A DNA stretch of 24,674 nt from Treponema sp. (GTDB lineage: Bacteria > Spirochaetota > Spirochaetia > Treponematales > Breznakiellaceae): positions 1 to 24,674 of the forward strand of contig JAISTO010000159.1 of NCBI GenBank assembly GCA_031272575.1, read 5' to 3'. A program made the position numbers and the translations under genes. Under the pieces are notes generated by a model that saw nothing but the letters and a program-made list of their open reading frames with translations, did not search any database and had not been told where the DNA came from. Shown here piece by piece: positions 14,951-22,492 of the stretch. Position 1 is the stretch's first letter. Each line of letters starts with the position of its first letter.

Positions 14951-16042
14951 ATGAAGAAGCGTAGTGCGGAAACCTCCCTTGCGGGGATGGTTGTTTTGGT
15001 ACTTGCGGCGCTGGTATTTGCCGGCTGCCCGGGGGCAGATCAAAATGATCCACCCCTCCCCCCTGTACAGCAGATTTCATCGCTCGTCATAGGGATTGAG
15101 GCGCCCTATGCGCCTGAGGCGCCGGAGCCGCTCCCGCCGCTTGCGGTGAAGGATGACGTGACTGTGGACAATGGGACGATTGAGTCGCTCGCCTGGTACA
15201 AAGGTGAAAGTGCGGCGGGCGCCTTTGCGGAGTATGCCTCTGTGTATGAGGCGGTGCTTGTCGTTACGGCGGACGCGGATCACACATTTGCCGGCCTGGA
15301 CGAAAGCGGCGTCACGTGCGGCGCCGCTTCAGATATAACGGTCACGGTGACGGATGAGGGCTCTCGGGTGAGCATCGTGTTAACCTTCCCGGAGACGAGG
15401 GCAGCGCCCGCCATACAGATTGGCGCGCAGAGCGGGACGGCTTTGAAGAACGGCGAAGCGGGCGAGGCGTCATACCTTGTCACCGTAACCTCGATAAAAG
15501 ACGGGACCTACAGTCCGGCGCTTGCATGGTACACTGATAACAACGGATCCGGCGCCGCTGCCGTCGAAACGATAACACTTCAATATGCCGCCTTGATTCT
15601 GCAAGAGGCAGGCGGAACTCTCGTCTTAAGCGCCACAGATGCCGCCGCGGCGGGAAACTATTATTTCAGCATAGCATTTGCCGGGGCTGTTTCCGGCATA
15701 CAACTGCTCAATGTGGCCAACAGCATTGTCAGCGTGGTATTCGATCTGCCGGATGATCAGACGATTGATCTTGAACTGAATGAGGATGACATTGACGGCA
15801 GGACATTCACATGGGAAACTCCAAGTGTCACTGTGTCGTTTCCGGGGGACTTATACTCGGACGAGCAGTGGTATCTTGACGGCGATCCGTTTATGCCGCC
15901 GGCAGGGGTTAATACCATCACCCTTGTGCCGCAGGATATTGGCATTGGGACTCATACGCTCAGTTTCACGGGCGCCCTGATTTCTGACGGGAAAGTGTAC
16001 GGCAGAACCGTGCGCTTTACGATCGCGGACAGCGGGGAATAG
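14951..16042 (+). CDS. Lipoprotein of unknown function, beta-rich
   Basis: 363 residues from the ATG at 14951. AAGGAGA (14939-14945) overlaps the preceding stop and supports this start over an upstream TTG. The signal peptide ends in VFAGC, lipidated at Cys26. The body has no enzyme motif I recognise. It contains Ser/Thr/Val-rich strands and ends with WYLDGDPFMPPAG, a THTLSFTG strand and GKVYGRTVRFTI, a pattern frequent in Treponema surface lipoproteins. Gly-rich and Ala-rich segments in the middle (about 110-230) suggest repeated beta-sandwich domains. Position in the cluster, 11 bp after the deacetylase and 9 bp before the giant lipoprotein, suggests a surface accessory protein. Function is not assignable. 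Confidence 0.8.
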   Translation: MKKRSAETSLAGMVVLVLAALVFAGCPGADQNDPPLPPVQQISSLVIGIEAPYAPEAPEPLPPLAVKDDVTVDNGTIESLAWYKGESAAGAFAEYASVYEAVLVVTADADHTFAGLDESGVTCGAASDITVTVTDEGSRVSIVLTFPETRAAPAIQIGAQSGTALKNGEAGEASYLVTVTSIKDGTYSPALAWYTDNNGSGAAAVETITLQYAALILQEAGGTLVLSATDAAAAGNYYFSIAFAGAVSGIQLLNVANSIVSVVFDLPDDQTIDLELNEDDIDGRTFTWETPSVTVSFPGDLYSDEQWYLDGDPFMPPAGVNTITLVPQDIGIGTHTLSFTGALISDGKVYGRTVRFTIADSGE

Positions 16043-16051
16043 GAGGAAGGC

Positions 16052-19000
16052 ATGAAAAAGGGTTTTTATTTGATCGCTGCCGCAGCGCTTGCCCTATGCG
16101 GCGGGTGTTCATGGAATGTGCAGAACAAGTCAGACGCGGTTCGGGCCGCGGACGGGAAGGCCGCAGTCACGGTGAACATCGCCCAGCCGGAGGCCCGTAC
16201 GCTGCTGCCGGCAGAGACGGTGCTTTTCAGCAGGTATGTTGTTACCATCACCGCGGATACGGGGAATGCATTGATTCCTCCCGCGCCGGTTACCGTAACA
16301 GAAGGGGCAAACGCGGTTTTCTATTTACCCTCCGGTGCATGGATCGCGTCAGTCGATGGGTACCGTTATTTTACGGTGAACGGAACAGAGGCGGAGTACA
16401 AGACCGCGTCCGGCTCCGCGTCCTTCACGGTGAACGATGCCGAGCATACAAAAACGGAAACTGTGCACATAGTGCCGTCCTATGGGACGGGCGGCGGCAG
16501 GGGGATATTTGCTTACAACATTACACTGCCGGATCCGAGTCCCGCGGTATGGACTCAAGCAGTGCTCACTCTGACAACGAGCGCCGGTGCGCCGGTAGAG
16601 AGCGGCGCTTTCGATCTGGCGCTGAATCCTGCGGGCAGCATGGAACTGCCGCCGGGGAATTACAAACTCGGTATGCGTCTTGAAAAAAGCAGCAAGGAAA
16701 CCTACGGTGAGTACTGGGCCGTGCAGGTGTATGCATATATGACAACCACACTCGGTGACGCGGATGCGCCTTACGATCTTGACGATGCTGTTTTTGTAAG
16801 CGCGGTACGGATCACCGGCACCGCGCATCTTAGCACCGCGGGTCAGGTGCGCGCTTACAGTGATTCGTCCCTTACTCAGGAAATTACCGCTGCAGCCGGC
16901 GGCAGAGACGGCGCCGTGCAGGCGGATCACTGGTGGACTCTCGATCTGCCGGCGCAGGTGCAGAATACGACGGTGTACCTTATGTTGACAGAAACCGTTC
17001 CGGATGAGTTGGCGCAGGCCGAATACCTGACAAACCGGAATGGCGATATTATCAAAGAGGTGCAGGTGGGGAAAACCGGCGCTCAAGGCGTACAGTTTCT
17101 TTCCGGGCCGCAATACTTTTTCTCTTTCGATGAAAACCTGGCGAACAGCAGAAAGGCGCCCGATGTGACTACCGGCGGTACCGCGCTTTCGTATGCAGAA
17201 GGAAGGCAGGGGTCCGGGGGGCCGAAGGCGGCAAGTTTTGCCGCGGATAGTTATCTGCAGTTGGAAGCGGCCAGGGATACCTTTAACTGGAAAGAAAGTT
17301 TTACCATCGCGTTCTGGGTGAATACGACGACGAGCAGCACCAGCAGCATGACGATTTTTGCCAACAGGGAATACGTGTCTTCTAACAGCAGCGGCCGAAA
17401 AATACGGGGCATTTCGATTAATGCGCATAGCACCGGTAACGGGGGCTTGAGTTCACTTTCCGGTGACGGGAATGCCGTTATCGGCGAGTCGAACCTGTCT
17501 CTTGTACCGTCACCAAATAATACCAATCGATGGAATCATATCGCGGCGGCCGCGGAACGGGTAACGGCAGGCGGCGATACCTGGACCGTCACCTTTTACG
17601 CAAATGGCGAAAGGGTGGGGGGGCCGTACAATAATATTCCCTATTTGTTTGAAGGGTCAGCAAGTCTCTCCAGTGCAATCGCGTACATCGGAAAATCCGC
17701 GGATGCGGCAAGCGGCGCGGTATTCTGTATGCAGGATTTTCTGCTCGTGAACGCGGCGCTGAATGCTGCGGACATTGCGGCGCTGGTACGAGGCGCTCCG
17801 GCGGCGCTGTCTTCCGTTGTGAACAGAAACAATCTTAGCGGGGATGTCACTTTGCAGTTGACCAATAGTCCCGCGTATCCCGACGGGGGAGCATGGAAGC
17901 TGTATGTGAATGCGGAGGGCGATGCTGAGGCGGACGGCGTTACCGTAGTCAATGTGGGGAATACCCTTACGTTGAGCGCCGCGGGCGGCGTTCCGCCGGG
18001 CGAATATTACCTCGCGTATATTTACACGCCGCACAGCGTCATTGCGCCGCTTGCGGCGCAGGACAGACTGGCGGTAACGGCGGCTATCCCTGTTACCGAG
18101 ATGCCGATGCTTGCATCTTCTTCGGTACAGAAAACTGCCGCGGAACAGGCGAGTATGTCCATGCTTTTTACCAATGTCCCTGCGTACGTTGACGGGACGG
18201 TGCTCACTGTCTATGCGCAAGAAAACGGCGCTGATCTGGCGGAAATTACCGCATCTTACCTGGGGAGCGGAAACTTCACCCTTAATCACGAAACGAACAT
18301 TACTGCTGGTACGTATTGGATTTCCGCAAAAGAGCCTTACTCCTCGGAAAGCGGTGCGCGCTTTGCCCTTACGGTGACGGACTATGCAGCGGTATCGAGA
18401 ACGCCCACCATTACACCGGCGAGTGTGGAAAAATCCGCGGGCATAACATCGAGCGTTGCCTTTACGTTGACAAATAGTCCTGTCTACGCGCCGGGGGCGG
18501 TATGGACGGTATGGGACGCCCCGGAGGCCGGCAGCCAGATACCGGGGATGCAGGCGCTCAGTGACGGTACCGTACTGACGCTGAGCGGCACCGGAGGAGA
18601 TATACCGGAGGGGACGTTCTACCTGCAGGTGACGGAATACGGCAAGACGGAACCGAGCGAGGAGCGCGCCGAAGTGACGGTCACCGGAATCCCGGTTGGT
18701 ATTGTACGGGCGGAAGTGCGGAACGCAGCGTCCGGCATGGTGCGGGTCACTTTCAACCAGGCCGTTTCTGTGGATGCCTCGCATCTCGATCAGTTGAGTC
18801 TGAAGGTGAATGTGTATCCCACTGAGGCGAGTCTCTTCGAGTCCTCCGGTACGAAGGCGCTGCTCGATTTCGGCGTTCATACTACAGCGGTGAATGCCGC
18901 ATCGGTACTAAGCGATACCCACAGCAGTGTCTGGGACTTTAGTCTTTCCATTCCCGCGGCATGGGGCGAGATACTTCGTTTTGCTTCGACAGGTACGGAT

Positions 19001-20248
19001 GTGGTCACTTCGGTTACCGGGGACAGAGCGCTGCCGATTGTGACTGAACTCATTGTCAAAAACAGCATCGCGCGGCTAAGGGCGGACTTCGAAAACGCCG
19101 CCGGATTTTACCGGACGAATGGGGAATTGACCGAAACTATCATAGCCGGTGACGACGGAACTCTATACCAGTCCGCATGGAACATATTCGGCGATAACGA
19201 TGACACAGACAACTCGGACGGCGACGGCAAGTATGGTCCTGCTGCGGGCGAGATACTTACAATCGTGCTTGAGCAGAATCAAACGCTGACTGATTTCACT
19301 TGTCCCTGGACCGCGGATACCCATCGCACCTTGTTGAAAGGAAACGCGGCGGGCGCCACTGTTATTGTCACAAGAAAGAACGGCCTCAGCGATCCCGTTC
19401 ATATCACGATCAATAGTGATATGCAGGCTTTTTCCGCAATACACAGCATTCGGGTGGTGCTTGATGACGGCATTATTATTGACACTGCTGCGTCCCAACA
19501 AACAGGAAACAGGATAGCGAGACTTGCAAGCATCAGGGAAGGAGGTGTCGTCATTCTGGACGGAGGTATACTGCATGGCAATATCAACAAGATAAATGCT
19601 TCAAATGTTGCTGGGGTAAGCGGCATTTCCCTTACCGCGGGTGCATACGGAGCATATCTTATTATCAACAGCGGCGGCATAACTGACAACACATTGATAG
19701 TACCGTCCAACACTAACACAAGTGCCAGTTATGCGTTGAGCGGCGGCATTCTCGTAGAAAACTACGGAGTCACCGTTATGAACGGCGGCGAGATATCCGG
19801 CAATACGTTGCAGCAGGATCGTGCCGCCCGGAGTATCAGAGGCGCTGGTTTCACTTCTATGGTGACAAGCAGCGGCAGCGGGAATATCGGTTCCGCGGCT
19901 TTTTATATGACTGATGGTCTGATTCAAAACAATCGGATAACCGGCACGGCTGCTGAGGTGGCAAGCGCGGGCGGGGTCATCATAGGCGGTACCTTCCAGA
20001 AAACCGGCGGTACGATTACCGGCGCAGGAGATGCCAACGCAAACAGCACGACCCAGACCGGCGCGATCAGTGCGGGCGCTGCGGCAGTACTGTTTGCCGC
20101 CGGCGCAAACCAGTCGACGGCGGAAGCGAAATACCGGGACGGCACCACAGGCGTGAACGATCAGTTGTTTTACACGATCAACAAGAAGACAAACACGACC
20201 TTCAACAATGTGGGAGTTCCCTTGTGGTGCCGGAACAGTTGGGATTAA
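16052..20248 (+). CDS. Giant lipoprotein with LamG-like, Ig-like and beta-helix regions (adhesin-like)
   Basis: 1398 residues. The ATG follows AGGAGGAAGG. Lipobox LCGGC, Cys19. Order: N-terminal beta region (20-350); a LamG/concanavalin-like domain (about 354-585) with FTIAFWVNT, RWNHIAAAAE, TVTFYANGERVGG and AYIGKSADA; three Ig-like repeats about 100 residues apart, marked by LTNSPAYPDG (603), FTNVPAYVDG (706) and LTNSPVYAPG (806); a further beta domain (about 885-1000); and a right-handed beta-helix-like C-terminal part (about 1090-1360) with GGILHGN, GGITDN, GGEISGN and GGTITGAG turns. No catalytic motif is evident, although beta-helices can be polysaccharide lyases. A glycan-binding surface adhesin is the best guess. 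It closes the plus-strand cluster. Confidence 0.82.
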   Translation: MKKGFYLIAAAALALCGGCSWNVQNKSDAVRAADGKAAVTVNIAQPEARTLLPAETVLFSRYVVTITADTGNALIPPAPVTVTEGANAVFYLPSGAWIASVDGYRYFTVNGTEAEYKTASGSASFTVNDAEHTKTETVHIVPSYGTGGGRGIFAYNITLPDPSPAVWTQAVLTLTTSAGAPVESGAFDLALNPAGSMELPPGNYKLGMRLEKSSKETYGEYWAVQVYAYMTTTLGDADAPYDLDDAVFVSAVRITGTAHLSTAGQVRAYSDSSLTQEITAAAGGRDGAVQADHWWTLDLPAQVQNTTVYLMLTETVPDELAQAEYLTNRNGDIIKEVQVGKTGAQGVQFLSGPQYFFSFDENLANSRKAPDVTTGGTALSYAEGRQGSGGPKAASFAADSYLQLEAARDTFNWKESFTIAFWVNTTTSSTSSMTIFANREYVSSNSSGRKIRGISINAHSTGNGGLSSLSGDGNAVIGESNLSLVPSPNNTNRWNHIAAAAERVTAGGDTWTVTFYANGERVGGPYNNIPYLFEGSASLSSAIAYIGKSADAASGAVFCMQDFLLVNAALNAADIAALVRGAPAALSSVVNRNNLSGDVTLQLTNSPAYPDGGAWKLYVNAEGDAEADGVTVVNVGNTLTLSAAGGVPPGEYYLAYIYTPHSVIAPLAAQDRLAVTAAIPVTEMPMLASSSVQKTAAEQASMSMLFTNVPAYVDGTVLTVYAQENGADLAEITASYLGSGNFTLNHETNITAGTYWISAKEPYSSESGARFALTVTDYAAVSRTPTITPASVEKSAGITSSVAFTLTNSPVYAPGAVWTVWDAPEAGSQIPGMQALSDGTVLTLSGTGGDIPEGTFYLQVTEYGKTEPSEERAEVTVTGIPVGIVRAEVRNAASGMVRVTFNQAVSVDASHLDQLSLKVNVYPTEASLFESSGTKALLDFGVHTTAVNAASVLSDTHSSVWDFSLSIPAAWGEILRFASTGTDVVTSVTGDRALPIVTELIVKNSIARLRADFENAAGFYRTNGELTETIIAGDDGTLYQSAWNIFGDNDDTDNSDGDGKYGPAAGEILTIVLEQNQTLTDFTCPWTADTHRTLLKGNAAGATVIVTRKNGLSDPVHITINSDMQAFSAIHSIRVVLDDGIIIDTAASQQTGNRIARLASIREGGVVILDGGILHGNINKINASNVAGVSGISLTAGAYGAYLIINSGGITDNTLIVPSNTNTSASYALSGGILVENYGVTVMNGGEISGNTLQQDRAARSIRGAGFTSMVTSSGSGNIGSAAFYMTDGLIQNNRITGTAAEVASAGGVIIGGTFQKTGGTITGAGDANANSTTQTGAISAGAAAVLFAAGANQSTAEAKYRDGTTGVNDQLFYTINKKTNTTFNNVGVPLWCRNSWD

Positions 20249-20530
20249 GGCGCGGGGCGGTGAATGATGTGAATATTGGGAGACATATCGTCACCTGCCC
20301 CGAAATCCTGTTGCTGGATTGAAGCGTACTTTTCAGACTGCCTGGATGCCTGAAAATGGCGGACGGAGGGCGGTAGAAAGTAGACGGTAGACAGCATGGT
20401 TCGAATGTCTTTCGTAGTATCAGCGACTTGCGAATAACACCCTCCACCGTCCGCGCCCCGCCCTCCGCTCGCTCCCCCTCACCCTGCGCCTACGCGCCGC
20501 GCACCCCACTCCCCAAGCGCTCCGCGCCCC
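20249..20530. other. Gene-free convergent intergenic region with inverted repeats
   Basis: No open frame with a start and ribosome site is seen in these 282 bp. It holds a long-loop inverted repeat (20253-20263 with 20291-20302), short GTAGA/GTAGAC repeats near 20373-20394, and arms CGGAGGGCGG (20364-20373) and CCGCCCTCCG (20458-20467). The last 80 bp before the exporter stop are very C-rich. Confidence 0.6.
20253..20302 (+). terminator. Possible weak terminator after the giant lipoprotein
   Basis: CGGGGCGGTGA pairs with TCACCTGCCCCG, one bulged base, around a loop of about 27 nt, starting 5 bases after the stop. There is no U-run, and the long loop makes it a poor intrinsic terminator. Confidence 0.25.
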
Positions 20531-22396
20531 CTACTCCCCAAGCACAATCACCTGATCCGCGTCTTTGAGCACGGACTCGCGGTGCGTCACGATGACGAGG
20601 CTGAGGGGGCGGCCGGCGGCGGCGAGGCGCTGGCGGAGGGCGCTGAGGCCGCCGAGGATGCGGCGCTCGGTCTGGGCGTCGACGGCGGAGAGGGAGTCGT
20701 CGAGGAGGAGGACCTCGGGCAGGGGGAGGAGGGCGCGGGCGATGGCAACGCGCTGCTTCTGGCCGCCGGAGAGACTCACGCCGCGCTCGCCCACGAGGGT
20801 GTCGTAGCCCGCGGAAAACGCGGGGAGGTCCTGAGCGAGGGCGGCGATGGAGACGGCCTCCTCAAAGGGGAGGCGCTCAGCGCCCTCAGCGAGGCCGTAG
20901 CGGATGTTCGCGCGGAGGGTGTCCGAAAAGAGGTAACTGTCCTGGGGGCTTAAGCCGAAGACGGCGCGGAGGGCGGCCAGGTCCCAGTCGCGCACATCGA
21001 CGCCCTTGACGAAGACCGTGCCCGCGGGCGGGTCTATCATGCGGGGGAAGGCCTTGAGCAGCGTGGACTTGCCCGCGCCGGTGCGCCCCAGGACGCCGAG
21101 GAAGTGCCCCGCCGGGAGGCTGAAGGAGAGGCCGCGGATGGCCTCGGAGCCCTCCGGGTAGGTAAAGGAAAAGTTGCGGCATTCGAGGAGTTTGTAGCGC
21201 TTTGCGCTGTTCGATAAAGAAAATTGCGCTTTTGCGCAATTTTCTACCCTGCAAACTCCCAGCGGACAAAGTCCGCGGCGGACTTTGTCCGCGGCAGCCT
21301 CGAAAAGCGTGAAATCACGCGAATTTTTCATCGAATTATTCAAAGTGCTGCAGGCTGCGAGGATGCTTGGGACTGGGGGCTGGGGACTGGGAATTTGAGT
21401 GCCTCCCTGAATCGTGCTTTTGGCGGACAGGACTTCCTGGATGCGGGCGAGAGAGGCGGCGCCGCGCTGGAGCATATTCACGGTGAATCCCGCGCCCATG
21501 ATCGGCCACACGAGCATCTGGAGGTAACTGAAGAGCGCCAACAGCGAGCCGGGGCTGAGCGCGCCGAGCGCGGTCTGGATGCCGCCCGCGACGAGGGTGA
21601 TCAGGATGGTGAGGCCCGACAGGAAGGTGACGAACGGGAAGAAAAAGCCGAAGAGACGCGCCAGTTCCATGTTGGCACGGACCGAGGCCTCGGCTTTGTC
21701 AGCGAAGACGCGGAGGAACCAGCGCTCGAGGACGAAGGATTTGACGACGCGGATGCCGGCGAAGGTCTCCTGTACCTCGCCGGACATGGCGGAGTACGCT
21801 TCCTGAGCGCGGAAGAAGCGGCGGCCGACCGCCTTGCCGAACACGAGGATGAGGACGCTGATGACCGGCAGGGGCAGGACCGCGAGGGCCGCGGTGCGGG
21901 TGTCCTGCACGAAGATGATCACGAGGATAGCGGCAGCCATGAGCGTGCCGTCCACGAGCGCCACCACCCCCATGCCGATTGCGTGGCGGACCGCGTCCAG
22001 GTCGTTGGTCGCGCGGGCCATGAGGTCGCCGATTTTCTGCTGCTGGTAGAAGCGGTAGTCGAGGGTGCAGAGGTGCGCGAAGAGGTCATCCCGCAGGGCG
22101 GCCTCGATGCGCCGCGCGGACCCGTGGATAAAGTAGCGCCATGCGAAGCGGCCGCCCGCGATTACGAGGGCGAGGCCCGCCATGAGCGCGGCCAGGGCGC
22201 CGATCGCCCGCAGGGTGAAGGCCCCCCCCGCGATGAGGTCGAGCGCGCGGGCCATGCACTGGGGGATCAGCACCTGCGCGCCGTCCACCGCCACGAGGCA
22301 GAGGAAGCCCGCGGCGTAGCGCCCGCGGTAGCGGGCGAGATAGGGAAGGAGGCCGCGGTACGCCGCCAGGGGGGAGGCGCGATGCGAGTGTGCCAT
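20531..22396 (-). CDS. Type I ABC exporter (membrane domain fused to ATPase), with in-frame insertion
   Basis: 621 residues from the ATG at 22394-22396. That start is favoured because an upstream open extension of 206 codons is antisense to the cyclase and a promoter lies just before this ATG. The N-terminal half (to about 325) has six membrane helices. The ATPase half has Walker A GRTGAGKST (437-445), signature LSGGQ (542-546), Walker B EVLLLDDS, D-loop SAVD and H-loop VIVTHRE, all intact. It should work as a dimer exporting lipid, peptide or drug-like substrates; the substrate is unknown. The linker (about 330-400) is some 50 residues longer than usual, carries four Cys and is encoded by consecutive palindromes. 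A G8 run (22222-22229) lies in the second membrane helix region. Confidence 0.9.
   Translation of the reverse strand: MAHSHRASPLAAYRGLLPYLARYRGRYAAGFLCLVAVDGAQVLIPQCMARALDLIAGGAFTLRAIGALAALMAGLALVIAGGRFAWRYFIHGSARRIEAALRDDLFAHLCTLDYRFYQQQKIGDLMARATNDLDAVRHAIGMGVVALVDGTLMAAAILVIIFVQDTRTAALAVLPLPVISVLILVFGKAVGRRFFRAQEAYSAMSGEVQETFAGIRVVKSFVLERWFLRVFADKAEASVRANMELARLFGFFFPFVTFLSGLTILITLVAGGIQTALGALSPGSLLALFSYLQMLVWPIMGAGFTVNMLQRGAASLARIQEVLSAKSTIQGGTQIPSPQPPVPSILAACSTLNNSMKNSRDFTLFEAAADKVRRGLCPLGVCRVENCAKAQFSLSNSAKRYKLLECRNFSFTYPEGSEAIRGLSFSLPAGHFLGVLGRTGAGKSTLLKAFPRMIDPPAGTVFVKGVDVRDWDLAALRAVFGLSPQDSYLFSDTLRANIRYGLAEGAERLPFEEAVSIAALAQDLPAFSAGYDTLVGERGVSLSGGQKQRVAIARALLPLPEVLLLDDSLSAVDAQTERRILGGLSALRQRLAAAGRPLSLVIVTHRESVLKDADQVIVLGE
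21196..21320. repeat. Cluster of four palindromes inside the exporter coding sequence
   Basis: Consecutive hairpins: AGCGC-TTT-GCGCT (21196-21208); AGAAAATTGCGC-TTTT-GCGCAATTTTCT (21218-21245, 12-bp stem); a 14-bp stem around a CGG loop (21262-21292, arms GCGGACAAAGTCCG and CGGACTTTGTCCGC); and GCGTGA-AA-TCACGC (21307-21320). The block is AT-richer than its surroundings and keeps the reading frame of the minus-strand exporter open. This resembles palindromic elements that insert into genes in frame, such as those of Rickettsia. Confidence 0.8.
21366..21396 (+). repeat. TTGGGACTGGG-type short repeat within the exporter gene
   Basis: It reads CTTGGGACTGGG, GGCTGGGGACTGGGAA: two to three degenerate units of the repeat whose complement stands at 9084-9117. 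It lies directly beside the palindrome cluster and encodes the SPQPPVPS part of the exporter linker. Confidence 0.5.
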
Positions 22397-22402
22397 GGCA
22401 TG

Positions 22403-22431
22403 AGTATACCTGAAAAGGGCGGGAGGGTGAA
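22403..22431 (-). promoter_or_regulatory. Promoter of the ABC exporter, leaderless type
   Basis: On the minus strand: TTCACC (22426-22431), a 17-bp spacer, TATACT (22403-22408), then six bases to the ATG. The start point would fall at or next to the ATG, and no ribosome site is visible, so the message is probably leaderless. The -35 is a 4 of 6 match. Confidence 0.55.
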
Positions 22432-22457
22432 GGGGGCCTGCGCCGCTCCCTATCCCC

Positions 22458-22486
22458 TTGAAACATATCCCCCCCTCCGCTATACT
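22458..22486 (+). promoter_or_regulatory. Promoter of the adenylate cyclase, leaderless type
   Basis: TTGAAA (22458-22463), a 17-bp spacer, TATACT (22481-22486), then GTCCGC and the ATG at 22493. This is close to an ideal sigma-70 promoter, and it puts the transcript start at about the first base of the ATG. No Shine-Dalgarno is present. Confidence 0.7.
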
Positions 22487-22492
22487 GTCCGC

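Noticed and set aside
17657..18880. 407-codon minus-strand open frame opposite the giant lipoprotein
   Set aside because: Arg-rich composition and no recognisable domain; the plus strand carries clear LamG and Ig-like repeats.
21262..21292. Intrinsic terminator within the exporter region
   Set aside because: No U-run on either strand and it is inside an intact coding frame; better explained as a palindromic insertion.
21224..22492. Upstream extension of the cyclase frame through the exporter antisense strand
   Set aside because: The charged low-complexity translation is typical of a GC-rich shadow frame; the membrane start and the promoter both indicate the ATG at 22493.
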